Assembly (NCBI RefSeq): GCF_014596525.1
Contig: NZ_MSJP01000111.1
Coordinates: 62,001 to 126,000 of the forward strand
Source of the DNA: Streptomyces sp. CBMA291
Lineage (GTDB): Bacteria > Actinomycetota > Actinomycetes > Streptomycetales > Streptomycetaceae
Reading direction: 5' to 3'
DNA length: 64,000 nt
Shown: positions 1-7,821 of the stretch, piece by piece
How the letters are laid out: every line of letters starts with the position of its first letter
Position numbering within the stretch: the stretch's first letter is position 1
The notes under the pieces: generated by a model
The model's input: only the letters and a program-made list of their open reading frames with translations
The model's database searches: none
Told to the model about the DNA's origin: nothing
Program-made: the position numbers and the translations under genes

Positions 1-810
1 GCGCCCGCCTGTGCAGGCGCCTGGAGTTCCTCCACCGTCTACACCGGCGGCAAGACCGCCTCCTACAACGGCCACAACTGGTTCGCCAAGTGGTGGACGC
101 AGAACGAGCGCCCCGGCGCCTCCGACGTCTGGCGTGACGAGGGCGCCTGCGGCACCGGCGGCGGCGAGGAGGGCGGCGGCACCCCGAACCCGGACTTCGT
201 CGTCTCCGAGGCCCAGTTCAACCAGATGTTCCCGAACCGCAGCTCGTTCTACACGTACAAGGGTCTCGTCGACGCCCTCAAGTCGTACCCGGCCTTCGCC
301 AAGACCGGCACCGACACCGTCCGCAAGCAGGAGGCCGCGGCCTTCCTCGCGAACGTCTCCCACGAGACCGCCGGGCTCTACTACGTCGTCGAGCAGAACA
401 CCGCCAACTACCCGCACTACTGCGACAAGTCCCAGCCCTACGGCTGCCCGGCCGGTCAGGCCGCGTACTACGGCCGTGGCCCGATCCAGCTCTCCTGGAA
501 CTTCAACTACAAGGCCGCAGGTGACGCCCTCGGCATCGACCTGCTGAACAACCCGAGCCGCGTCGAGACCGACCCGGCCGTCGCCATGCAGACCGGTCTC
601 TGGTACTGGAACACCCAGAACGGCCCCGGCACCATGACCGGCCACAACGCCATGGTCAACGGCGCCGGCTTCGGCGAGACCATCCGCTCCATCAACGGCA
701 CCCTGGAGTGCAACGGCGGAAACCCGGCCCAGGTGCAGAGCCGGGTCACCAAGTACCAGCAGTACACCCAGATCCTGGGCGTTCCCGCCGGGAACAACCT
801 GTCCTGCTAG
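1..810 (+). CDS. GH19 chitinase with N-terminal chitin-binding domain (5' truncated by window edge)
   Basis: The reading frame is open from base 1 and stops at 808-810, giving 269 visible residues. The first ~50 residues are a CBM5/12-type chitin-binding module: AW near the start, YNG, then AKWWTQNERPG. A Gly/Glu-rich linker (about residues 54-62) follows. The rest is a GH19 catalytic domain: the NVSHETAGLYY segment carries the catalytic Glu, and AYYGRGPIQLSWNFNY is the GH19 substrate-cleft signature. GH19 enzymes hydrolyse beta-1,4-GlcNAc chains with inversion, and in Streptomyces they are normally secreted. Signal peptide and true start lie upstream of the window, so export is inferred. No terminator is obvious before the convergent DUF397 gene 14 bp downstream. 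Confidence 0.95.
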   Translation, partial: APACAGAWSSSTVYTGGKTASYNGHNWFAKWWTQNERPGASDVWRDEGACGTGGGEEGGGTPNPDFVVSEAQFNQMFPNRSSFYTYKGLVDALKSYPAFAKTGTDTVRKQEAAAFLANVSHETAGLYYVVEQNTANYPHYCDKSQPYGCPAGQAAYYGRGPIQLSWNFNYKAAGDALGIDLLNNPSRVETDPAVAMQTGLWYWNTQNGPGTMTGHNAMVNGAGFGETIRSINGTLECNGGNPAQVQSRVTKYQQYTQILGVPAGNNLSC

Positions 811-823
811 TAGTCCTGCCGGT

Positions 824-1060
824 TCAGTCCTGCCACGTCAGGAAGACGGTCCAGGCGGCGGGCTCCACGGTGAACGTGGGCCCGTCGCCGACCTTCGAGT
901 CCCGCAGGTGGACGGCGTGCGCACAGGTGGCGACCTCTACGCAGTTGCCACCGCTGTCGCTGCTGTACGACGACTTGTGCCAGTCGACGGCCACCTCGAT
1001 GCAGTTCCCGCCGCTGCTGTCGCTGTAGCTGGACTTGAACCAGTGCAGGGTGTCATTCAT
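824..1060 (-). CDS. DUF397 domain protein with duplicated N-terminal motif
   Basis: This 78-residue protein belongs to DUF397, a small actinomycete family usually encoded beside XRE/DUF5753 regulators. The motif W-x-KSSYS-x-GGNC-x-EVA occurs twice in tandem (about residues 7-24 and 27-45), followed by a single C-terminal half (VHLRDSK, then a beta-rich end). DUF397 proteins normally carry one copy, so this looks like an internal duplication. The start codon overlaps the stop of the upstream regulator (ATGA at 1057-1060), so the two are probably translationally coupled. In related pairs the small protein works with its regulator, in some cases in a toxin-antitoxin-like fashion (the Scr1 family name); no direct evidence here. 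Confidence 0.85.
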   Translation of the reverse strand: MNDTLHWFKSSYSDSSGGNCIEVAVDWHKSSYSSDSGGNCVEVATCAHAVHLRDSKVGDGPTFTVEPAAWTVFLTWQD

Positions 1061-1893
1061 CTCCGTACTCCCGCCAACTCCTCGATGAGACCCAACGACT
1101 CGCGCGGGTCAAGGGCTTGTGCCCGGATCTTCGCATACCGCTGCATGTAGGTACTGACCTTGCCCACGTCGCTGAGCAGCAGGCTCTCGTCTTGGATTTC
1201 CAGATAGACGACTCGGTCGTGGGCCGGTGTCTCCAGCACGTTCATCTCGCCTCGGGCACCCGCGTACTCATCGCGAAGCCCGGCCTCCATCGACAGTACG
1301 TGAAGGGTCACGTTCCTCCTTCGCGCGCACTCCGCCAGGTACACCAGCTGCTCGCGCATGATCTCCTCGCTGCCGATCGGGCGCCGGAGGACGGACTCGT
1401 CCAGGATCAGCTCGATCTCGCAGACCGGCTTGCGGTCGAACAGCGACTTGCGGTCCATCCGAGCCGCGACCAGCTCCTCCACCCTTTCGTCGGTCGGTAC
1501 GGGGTGGCCCCCCGCGATCAGCGCTCGCGCGTACGCCTCCGTCTGGAACAGCCCGTGGACGACGTGGTTGGCGTACAGCCAGAGCGCGACCGCCTTCTTC
1601 TCGATCGCCGCGTAGTCACGGAACTGCTCGGGCAGCTTCTCCATCCGTACCAGCTCCCGCATCTCTTCGAAGATGCCCGTTCCGTCGGCGAGTACACGTT
1701 CGAGCTGGACGAGCATGTCGTCGCTGATCGCGTAGATCAGACGTTCCATCGCACTGATGGCTGCACCCGTGTAGCCGGTCAGTTTTCCGAGCTGCGTCTG
1801 AGTAAGTCCCTTTTTCAACCTCAATCGTTTTGCGATCGCCGCCGCCATCCTCGCGGCGGGGCCAATGGTTTCCTTGTGTTCCGCACGTGCCAT
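1057..1893 (-). CDS. XRE-family regulator with DUF5753 domain
   Basis: A predicted DNA-binding regulator of 278 aa. The N-terminal helix-turn-helix (about residues 15-70) contains KKGLTQTQLGKLTGYTGAAIS followed by a second helix pair. The C-terminal ~170 residues have the DUF5753 pattern, including LWLYANHVVHGLFQTEAYARA and RMDRKSLF. I chose the ATG at 1891-1893 because GGGGG lies 6 bp upstream; an in-frame ATG four codons earlier (1905) is possible. It forms a coupled pair with the downstream DUF397 gene. Three tandem 10-bp repeats lie immediately upstream (1911-1940) and may be its operator. Third-position GC looks lower than in the housekeeping genes, in line with accessory origin. Confidence 0.9.
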   Translation of the reverse strand: MARAEHKETIGPAARMAAAIAKRLRLKKGLTQTQLGKLTGYTGAAISAMERLIYAISDDMLVQLERVLADGTGIFEEMRELVRMEKLPEQFRDYAAIEKKAVALWLYANHVVHGLFQTEAYARALIAGGHPVPTDERVEELVAARMDRKSLFDRKPVCEIELILDESVLRRPIGSEEIMREQLVYLAECARRRNVTLHVLSMEAGLRDEYAGARGEMNVLETPAHDRVVYLEIQDESLLLSDVGKVSTYMQRYAKIRAQALDPRESLGLIEELAGVRR

Positions 1894-1910
1894 CGCGACC
1901 CCCATCCGAA

Positions 1911-1940
1911 CTCAACTGATCTCAAGTGATCTCAAGCGCT
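1911..1940. promoter_or_regulatory. Three tandem 10-bp repeats upstream of the XRE gene, candidate operator
   Basis: The blocks CTCAACTGAT, CTCAAGTGAT and CTCAAGCGCT lie head to tail with exactly 10-bp periodicity, about one helical turn, so equivalent bases face the same side of the DNA. They sit in the short divergent gap between the XRE start and the rightward gene that begins near 1972-2050. This is a plausible autoregulatory site for the XRE protein; binding is inferred from position and spacing only. Confidence 0.45.
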
Positions 1941-1971
1941 CCCCTGGCAATTCGACTGCGTACGACGTCAG

Positions 1972-2457
1972 TTGGCGCAGGTCAAGGGGTTGACGACGCG
2001 CCTGCGGCAGTCGTGGAAAACGTTAGCGTCGACGCGGGAACATGTCCTCGTGAATGACGAGAATCAGGAAGTGAGCGCGGATTGGATTCCAGCCTCTGGA
2101 TTCCAACTCCGCAAGGCGGGGGTGCAATTCGACGCCGTTCGAGTCGACGGCGAGGAAGGACGACGGCTCGCGGACTGGATAGAGCTGCTCACCGGGGGCG
2201 ACCCCGGGCCCGTCGTGGCCGAGGCCAACGGACGGCGCGGGGTCTACTTCCTCGTGCCGCCGGGGTCCACGACCCACAAGGCATGGCCCCGGGGGGTGAC
2301 ACGGTTCAACGCGGGACCCGCCCATGTGAGCTATGTTCCCGTACCGGCGTTGACGGGGAGGACCTGGCCGCTCTCGTGGCGGTGTCTGCCGACCGCCGCC
2401 GACCGCTTCGTCCACCCGCTGCTCCTCCGCAGCGTCGTCCGCGAGCTGCTGGTCTGA
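1972..2457 (+). CDS. Conserved small protein of unknown function (start uncertain)
   Basis: Up to 161 aa, divergent from the XRE gene. The core (VQFDAVRVDGEEGRRL, then VYFLVPPGSTTHKAWPRGVTR) resembles the N-terminal substrate-recognition part of actinomycete bifunctional DNA primase/polymerase-like proteins, but the catalytic region is absent, so no function is assigned. Candidate starts are TTG 1972, TTG 1990 and GTG 2050. None has a convincing Shine-Dalgarno sequence, and the region before 2050 has weaker codon bias. A TTA codon at 2023-2025 would be part of the gene only with the two upstream starts. A strong hairpin terminator follows at 2462-2510. Confidence 0.6.
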   Translation: MAQVKGLTTRLRQSWKTLASTREHVLVNDENQEVSADWIPASGFQLRKAGVQFDAVRVDGEEGRRLADWIELLTGGDPGPVVAEANGRRGVYFLVPPGSTTHKAWPRGVTRFNAGPAHVSYVPVPALTGRTWPLSWRCLPTAADRFVHPLLLRSVVRELLV

Positions 2458-2461
2458 GCAC

Positions 2462-2510
2462 GCCTTCCCCGGTCCGCCCCACCCCCCCCGGGGGGCGGAC
2501 CGGGGAAGGC
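2462..2510. terminator. Strong hairpin terminator
   Basis: A perfect 19-bp stem (2462-2480 pairs with 2492-2510, GCCTTCCCCGGTCCGCCCC and its complement) encloses a C-rich loop. It starts 5 bp after the stop of the upstream gene and lies well before the aminotransferase start, so it probably ends the 1972-2457 transcript. Confidence 0.8.
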
Positions 2511-2667
2511 AGGCCGACGGCCGACGGGAGAGGAGCCGGCGGGGGAGGGCCGGGGCGGCACCGGGCGGCCGGGCACCGGCCGGGGAAACAAGGTGTCGCG
2601 TTCGCTCCGGTCTCGGTGGACAAGATGGTCATGGCTCGCCCCACCTGCGTTTCCTTACGCTCGGCCC

Positions 2668-4029
2668 ATGACCCCTCACATCGAACCCGACCCGCGGGCG
2701 GGCGCCGCCGTCAAGGCCGCCGACCGCGCGCACGTCTTCCACTCGTGGTCCGCCCAGGGCCTGATCGACCCGCTCGCCGTGGCCGGCGCGGAGGGTTCGT
2801 ACTTCTGGGACTACGACGGCAACCGCTACCTCGACTTCACCAGCGGTCTCGTCTACACCAACATCGGCTACCAGCACCCCAAGGTGGTCGCCGCCATCCA
2901 GGAGCAGGCCGGGAAGCTGGCGACCTTCGCCCCCGCCTTCGCCATCGACGTGCGCTCCGAGGCCGCCCGCCTCATCGCCGAGCGCACCCCCGGCGACCTG
3001 GACAAGATCTTCTTCACCAACGGCGGCGCCGAGGCCGTCGAGAACGCCGTCCGCATGGCCCGGCTGCACACCGGCCGCGCCAAGGTGCTCTCCGCCTACC
3101 GCTCGTACCACGGCGCCACCTCCACCGCGATCAACCTCACGGGCGACCCGCGCCGTTGGCCCTCCGACACCGCCTCCGCCGGAGTCGTGCACTTCTGGGC
3201 GCCCTTCCTCTACCGCTCGCCCTTCTACGCGACCACGGAGGCGGAGGAGAGCGCCCGCGCCCTCCAGCACCTGGAGGACACGATCGCCTTCGAGGGTCCC
3301 GCGACCATCGCCGCGATCATCCTGGAGACCATCCCCGGCACGGCGGGCATCATGACCCCGCCGCCCGGCTACCTCGCGGGCGTCCGCGAGATCTGCGACA
3401 AGTACGGGATCGTCTTCATCCTGGACGAGGTCATGGCGGGCTTCGGCCGCACCGGCAAGTGGTTCGCCGCCGAGCACTTCGACGTCGTGCCCGACCTGAT
3501 GACCTTCGCCAAGGGCGTCAACTCCGGCTACGTCCCGCTCGGCGGCGTCGCCATCAACGGCGAGATCGCCGCCACCTTCGACCAGCGCCCCTACCCCGGC
3601 GGTCTGACATATTCCGGCCACCCGCTGGCCTGCGCCGCCGCCGTCGCGACACTCACGGTGATGGCCGAGGAGAAGGTCGTCGAGCACGCCGCCCACATCG
3701 GCGAGACCGTCCTCGGACCGGGCCTGCGCGAGCTGGCCGAGAAGCACCCCTCCGTCGGCGAGGTCCGGGGCATGGGCGTCTTCTGGGCCCTCGACCTGGT
3801 CAGGAACAAGGAGACCCGCGAGCCCCTCGTCCCCTACAACGCGGCGGGCGAGGCCAACGCGCCGATGGCCGCCTTCGGCGCGGCGGCGAAGAAGAACGGC
3901 CTCTGGCCCTTCGTCAACATGAACCGCACCCACGCGGTTCCCGCCTGCAACGTCTCCGAGGCCGAGGCCAAGGAAGGACTCGCGGCCCTCGACGCGGCCC
4001 TGACGGTCGCCGACGAACACACCGTGTAA
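2668..4029 (+). CDS. Class III PLP-dependent aminotransferase
   Basis: A 453-aa fold-type I aminotransferase of the omega/acetylornithine-like subgroup. Visible landmarks in order: FWDYDGNRYLDFTSGL near the N-terminus, TNGGAEAVENAVRMARL (PLP phosphate site), YRSYHGAT, FILDEVMAGFGRTGKW with the conserved Asp, and MTFAKGVNSGYVPLGG near residue 283 with the probable Schiff-base Lys. Such enzymes move amino groups between an amine or amino acid and a 2-oxoacid; the substrate cannot be read from sequence. The ATG at 2668 is preferred because the 25 codons before it lack coding character. A GntR regulator follows 69 bp downstream in the same direction and may control it. Confidence 0.93.
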   Translation: MTPHIEPDPRAGAAVKAADRAHVFHSWSAQGLIDPLAVAGAEGSYFWDYDGNRYLDFTSGLVYTNIGYQHPKVVAAIQEQAGKLATFAPAFAIDVRSEAARLIAERTPGDLDKIFFTNGGAEAVENAVRMARLHTGRAKVLSAYRSYHGATSTAINLTGDPRRWPSDTASAGVVHFWAPFLYRSPFYATTEAEESARALQHLEDTIAFEGPATIAAIILETIPGTAGIMTPPPGYLAGVREICDKYGIVFILDEVMAGFGRTGKWFAAEHFDVVPDLMTFAKGVNSGYVPLGGVAINGEIAATFDQRPYPGGLTYSGHPLACAAAVATLTVMAEEKVVEHAAHIGETVLGPGLRELAEKHPSVGEVRGMGVFWALDLVRNKETREPLVPYNAAGEANAPMAAFGAAAKKNGLWPFVNMNRTHAVPACNVSEAEAKEGLAALDAALTVADEHTV

Positions 4030-4098
4030 CCACCCCTCGGGTCCCCTCCCCTGGTCTGGACTAGGGTGTCCGGAGCCGGACGGGAGGGGACCGACCAC

Positions 4099-4803
4099 AT
4101 GGCCGCGCGAGGAGCTGTCACCCGCAACACCCTTCGACAGCAGATCGCGGATGCGCTCCGTGACGAAGTGCTCGCCGGGCGTCTCAAAGCAGGCGAGGAA
4201 TTCACCGTCAAGCAGATCGCCGACCAGTACGGCGTCTCCGCGACCCCCGTGAGGGAAGCGTTCGTGGACCTCTGCGCGCAGGGGCTGCTCGACTGCGACC
4301 AGCACCGGGGCTTCCGCGTCCACCCGTACTCGATCGCCGACTACCGGGGCATGGTCGAAGCCCGCACGCTCGTCGTCGACGGTCTCTTCCGGCGCCACGT
4401 CCCCGGGCCCAAGCAGGGCCCCCCGGACGAACCGGACCTCGGCTTCGGCGTCGCGCTCGTCTCCGTCCGGCGCAGGGGCGAGGCCGCCGCCCGCGCCGCC
4501 CGCGCCGGGGACCTCGACATCCTCGTCGGCTACGACGTCCGCTACTGGCGCGAGCTGGGCCGCCTCGTCTCCGCCAACGACCACATCGCCGAGTTCCTGC
4601 ACCGGCTCCGCATCCAGGGCTGGGCCTTCTCCGTGCCCCATCTGCGCGCCGAACGCGACCCGGCCGCCTGGCTGTGGAGCGGCCACGTGGGCCTCGTCGA
4701 CGCGGTCACCCGGGGCGACGACGTCTCCGCCGCCCAGGTCATACGGGACCACGAGACCCACTGCCTGGCCTGGGCGGAACGACTGGAGGCGCGGGCGGGA
4801 TGA
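4099..4803 (+). CDS. GntR-family transcriptional regulator (FadR/FCD type)
   Basis: A 234-aa regulator with an N-terminal winged helix (about residues 8-75). The HTH core is FTVKQIADQYGVSATPVREA, the classic GntR signature. A helical C-terminal effector domain of FCD type follows, with conserved His/Asp positions such as DYDVRY-WREL and DHETH. The ATG at 4099 has GGGAGGGGA 8 bp upstream and is better than the earlier in-frame ATG at 4066. Co-orientation with the aminotransferase suggests it senses a related amine or acid; inferred from position only. Confidence 0.88.
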   Translation: MAARGAVTRNTLRQQIADALRDEVLAGRLKAGEEFTVKQIADQYGVSATPVREAFVDLCAQGLLDCDQHRGFRVHPYSIADYRGMVEARTLVVDGLFRRHVPGPKQGPPDEPDLGFGVALVSVRRRGEAAARAARAGDLDILVGYDVRYWRELGRLVSANDHIAEFLHRLRIQGWAFSVPHLRAERDPAAWLWSGHVGLVDAVTRGDDVSAAQVIRDHETHCLAWAERLEARAG

Positions 4804-4816
4804 GCGACGTTCGTCA

Positions 4817-4875
4817 GGGTCGGCTCCGGGGCGCCTCGGGGGAATCCCGGGGTCGGCTCCGGGGCGCGTCGGGGA
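4817..4875. repeat. Two-copy imperfect tandem repeat, 33-bp period
   Basis: GGGTCGGCTCCGGGGCGC begins at 4817 and again at 4850. The flanking CTCGGGG/GTCGGGG is also shared, giving a 33-bp period. It lies just after the GntR stop codon. The period and composition resemble the arrays at 8508, 28762, 35568 and 54911. Confidence 0.6.
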
Positions 4876-4986
4876 GGCGTCAGGGGTTGAGGAGCGGTTC
4901 GGTGGGGCAGTTCCCCAGCGGGTGGGCTCCGCCGCCCGCGCCGACTACCCTGGCCGTCCCTGCAACTGACGGAGAGCGAGCCTCCC

Positions 4987-5637
4987 TTGGCCTGTGACCT
5001 GTGGCTTGTCCCCCTCGTCGACGTGCTGTGCCACAGCCCCGACAATCCCTTCGCCGAAGAGATAGCCGCCTACGACGCCGTGCTCAGCGCCTCCGGGCTG
5101 CCGACCGTGCCCGTCTACGCGTACATGCCGGGCCTCTCGGGCGACGTCGCCCCGGTGGCCGGATTCGACTACGAGGCCCTGCACTTCCTGCGGCGCGCGT
5201 ACCTGCTCCAGATGTGCGGGCTGCCCGTCGAACCGGTCGGCGAACTCGGCGGGGACTACGAGCAGCTCCTGGAGATGTTCGAGGCGACCGCCCAGCAATC
5301 GCACCTGGTCTGGCACTACGACCACGCCGGCGCGTACGTACCGGTGGACTTCCCCGTCCCGCTCGCCAGCGACGAGCTGCTCGAAGGCGGCGGACCGCTC
5401 GGCTCCTCGCACGGGCTCCTGAGGGAGCTGGAGTTCGTCGCGCCCTCGATCGGCATCGACCCGATGAACCCCCCGGCACCGCCCGTCCCGCCGGACCGCC
5501 CCACCTCCCTGGAGGAACCGGCCGTCGCGCTCCCGTACGACGACGGTCCCTTCGCCCGCGAGCGCCACGTCTGGCTCGGCCTCCACGCGGCGGCCACCCG
5601 CAGCCTCGCCCAGGGCTCGATGATCGTCCTCAGCTGA
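4987..5637 (+). CDS. Conserved hypothetical protein
   Basis: A 216-aa acidic soluble protein with no membrane segment or signal peptide. I do not recognise the family. Features: a hydrophobic N-terminus (LWLVPLVDVLCHSPDNPFAEE), a central segment FLRRAYLLQMCGLPVEPVGE with GGDYEQLLEMFEAT, and a Pro-rich stretch (PPAPPVPPDRP) near residue 160. The TTG start at 4987 is supported by GGAG 11 bp upstream. It runs convergently toward the SLATT gene, 89 bp apart. Codon bias is that of a normal chromosomal gene and the arrangement next to SLATT-YbaB-RecR appears conserved in Streptomyces from memory. Confidence 0.7.
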   Translation: MACDLWLVPLVDVLCHSPDNPFAEEIAAYDAVLSASGLPTVPVYAYMPGLSGDVAPVAGFDYEALHFLRRAYLLQMCGLPVEPVGELGGDYEQLLEMFEATAQQSHLVWHYDHAGAYVPVDFPVPLASDELLEGGGPLGSSHGLLRELEFVAPSIGIDPMNPPAPPVPPDRPTSLEEPAVALPYDDGPFARERHVWLGLHAAATRSLAQGSMIVLS

Positions 5638-5726
5638 GGACGAGACGGCACGTACGGGGGCGGACGGCACGGGGCCGGTGCGGGTGCGGGGCCGGGTTTC
5701 CGAGCCGAGGAACCCGTACGGGGCCG

Positions 5727-6449
5727 TCAGCGGGTCTCCGGGGGCCGCTGGCGGGGCAGGTGCGGGCGGGTCAGCGGCGGCATCGTGAAGCGGCTCGGCG
5801 GCGGCCCGGTCGCCGGACGGCCCGGCGGCACGTTCGCCGACTGGAGGGCCGGTGGCGCCGGGCCCGAGCGGAACTCGACCATCCAGTCCGCCGTCTCCGC
5901 CCGTACCAGCTCCGTCACGTCGTCCGCGAACCGGCGCAGCACCGTCAGACACCGCTCGGCCGCCTCGCTCGCGGTCCCCTCCGTCGGCCCCAGGACCTCC
6001 CGGACGCACTCCGTCGCCCAGTCGAACCGGAGCGTCTGGATCCGCCGCTGCACCGCCTGCGCCGTCGCCACGTCCCGCATCCAGCCCGACGTCAGACCGA
6101 AGTACCGGTCACAGGCCAGACAGGCGGCGCCGAGCAGCAACGACACATAGCCCCAGCCCGCCGCGCCCCGCGCCACCCCCGTCAGATCGAGCAGCGGCAT
6201 CGTCGCGCCCGCGATCGCCCCGAGCGCCGTGCCGAGCCGCAGGACCCTGGCCCCCCGGCGCTTCCACACCCGGTCGCACAGGTACCACTCGGCGGTCCGC
6301 AGGGCGTGCCCCTCCACCCAGCGGTACAGCTCGTCGAGCCGGTCCGCCGGCTCGCCCCAGTCGCCCAAGGGGAACGGCGTACCGGTCGGATCGCGGTGCA
6401 CACCTCCCCCGGGAGGTCCCGGCGGCGGCGTATCCGGCTGCTGGCTCAC
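5727..6449 (-). CDS. SLATT-domain membrane protein
   Basis: A 240-aa protein with two adjacent hydrophobic helices (about residues 70-115: LGTALGAIAGATMPLLDLTG and GYVSLLLGAACLACDRYFGL) flanked by amphipathic helices. This is the SLATT layout of two TM segments plus a C-terminal helix (DVATAQAVQRRIQTLRFDWAT). The C-terminus is Pro-rich and probably disordered. SLATT proteins are predicted pore-forming effectors tied to nucleotide-signalling conflict systems (Burroughs and Aravind analyses), but this one has no adjacent nucleotide cyclase or sensor. The GTG start at 6447-6449 has GAGGAG 9 bp upstream. It is divergent from ybaB. Confidence 0.75.
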   Translation of the reverse strand: MSQQPDTPPPGPPGGGVHRDPTGTPFPLGDWGEPADRLDELYRWVEGHALRTAEWYLCDRVWKRRGARVLRLGTALGAIAGATMPLLDLTGVARGAAGWGYVSLLLGAACLACDRYFGLTSGWMRDVATAQAVQRRIQTLRFDWATECVREVLGPTEGTASEAAERCLTVLRRFADDVTELVRAETADWMVEFRSGPAPPALQSANVPPGRPATGPPPSRFTMPPLTRPHLPRQRPPETR

Positions 6450-6699
6450 CGGGGGACTCCTCTGTTCAGCGCAGTCTTCGTGATCCTTCTGTGGCGTGCG
6501 GTGCACGTGGTGCCCGCCCTTCCTACCGCCGAACGGTGGGCGGCGGGTCCGGAATCTCAGGGTTTCTTCCCGAAAGAGGCTGTTGATCAGGTGCACTGGG
6601 CCCTGGTTTCCCACTCGAAAGAGTGATGGAGCGGGTCGGGCAGGGACCACGTAGGCTCGGCGTACCGACATACGGACGTACCGAACCTCAGGAGTGACC

Positions 6700-7035
6700 G
6701 TGATCCCCGGTGGTGGCCAGCCCAACATGCAGCAGCTTCTCCAGCAGGCCCAGAAGATGCAGCAGGACCTCGCCCGCGCCCAGCAGGAACTCGCGGCGAC
6801 CGAGGTCGAGGGGCAGGCGGGCGGCGGCCTGGTCAAGGCGACCGTGACCGGCTCCGGCGAGCTGCGCGCCCTCGTCATCGACCCCAAGGCGGTCGACCCC
6901 GAGGACACCGAGACGCTCGCCGATCTGGTCGTCGCCGCCGTGCAGGCCGCCAACGACAACGCGCAGCAGCTCCAGCAGGCCAAGCTCGGCCCGCTGGCCC
7001 AGGGCATGGGCGGCATGCCGGGCCTGGGCTTCTGA
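6700..7035 (+). CDS. YbaB/EbfC nucleoid-associated protein
   Basis: A 111-aa small DNA-binding protein. The N-terminal helix is QMQ-rich (NMQQLLQQAQKMQQDLARAQQEL) and the central hairpin ATVTGSGELRALVIDPKAV is the family core. YbaB/EbfC dimers bind DNA and are almost always encoded beside recR, as here. I chose GTG 6700 because AGGAG (6690-6694) is correctly spaced for it and overlaps the alternative GTG at 6694. recR follows 151 bp downstream, probably in the same transcript. A small GAAA-tetraloop hairpin (CACTCGAAAGAGTG, about 6611-6625) lies upstream. Confidence 0.93.
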   Translation: MIPGGGQPNMQQLLQQAQKMQQDLARAQQELAATEVEGQAGGGLVKATVTGSGELRALVIDPKAVDPEDTETLADLVVAAVQAANDNAQQLQQAKLGPLAQGMGGMPGLGF

Positions 7036-7186
7036 GCCCCGACCCCCACCGGGCCTGATTGCCGGGGCCCAGCCCCTCCTGCGGCTCGTTTCCAGCCATT
7101 ACCGTAAGAAATGACCGTAAGAAGTCATCGGAAGAAGCCGTAAGGCCAAGCCGTAAGAAGACAAGACAGCTCCGGAAAGGCGTTCC

Positions 7187-7786
7187 GTGTACGAAGGCGT
7201 GGTTCAGGACCTCATCGACGAACTGGGCAGGCTGCCCGGCGTCGGTCCCAAGAGCGCGCAGCGGATCGCCTTCCACGTCCTCCAGGCCGAGCCCACGGAC
7301 GTCCGGCGGCTCGCGCACGCCCTCCTGGAGGTCAAGGAGAAGGTCCGGTTCTGCGCGGTCTGCGGGAACGTGGCCCAGCAGGAGCAGTGCAACATCTGCC
7401 GCGACCCGCGCCGCGACCTCACCGTCATCTGCGTGGTCGAGGAACCGAAGGACGTCGTCGCCATCGAGCGGACCCGCGAGTTCCGGGGGCGGTACCACGT
7501 CCTCGGCGGCGCGATCAGCCCGATCGAGGGCGTCGGCCCCGACGACCTGCGCATCCGCGAACTGCTCGCCCGGCTCGCGGACGGCACGGTCACCGAGCTG
7601 ATCCTCGCGACCGATCCGAACCTGGAGGGCGAGGCCACCGCCACCTACCTGGCGCGGATGATCAAGCCCATGGGGCTCAGGGTGACCCGTCTCGCCAGCG
7701 GTCTCCCGGTCGGTGGTGACCTGGAGTACGCCGACGAGGTGACCCTCGGCCGTGCCTTCGAGGGCCGAAGGCTGCTAGATGTATGA
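7187..7786 (+). CDS. recR: Recombination mediator RecR
   Basis: A 199-aa RecR acting with RecF/RecO to load RecA onto gapped DNA. Helix-hairpin-helix: ELGRLPGVGPKSAQRIAFH (residues 10-28). Zinc finger: CAVCGNVAQQEQCNIC (about 56-71, four Cys). Toprim: VICVVEEPKDVVAIE followed by ATDPNLEGEATATYLA. The C-terminal Walker-like end is also present. Length is standard. GTG 7187 is preceded by GGAAAGG. The 5' gap contains four copies of CCGTAAG (7102-7159). The DUF5063 gene starts 35 bp downstream. Confidence 0.97.
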   Translation: MYEGVVQDLIDELGRLPGVGPKSAQRIAFHVLQAEPTDVRRLAHALLEVKEKVRFCAVCGNVAQQEQCNICRDPRRDLTVICVVEEPKDVVAIERTREFRGRYHVLGGAISPIEGVGPDDLRIRELLARLADGTVTELILATDPNLEGEATATYLARMIKPMGLRVTRLASGLPVGGDLEYADEVTLGRAFEGRRLLDV

Positions 7787-7821
7787 CGACAGGGCCGGCG
7801 CGCTCCCAGGGAGGCTCCTCG

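Noticed and set aside
2629..4761. 710-aa open frame on the minus strand
   Set aside because: Shadow of the aminotransferase and GntR genes. Composition (Val/Gly/Asp/Arg-rich) is that of antisense high-GC DNA and there are no domains.
6550..6699. SRP (4.5S-like) RNA upstream of ybaB
   Set aside because: The conserved SRP loop (GGAAG...GCAGC) is not present. Only a small GAAA-tetraloop hairpin is seen.
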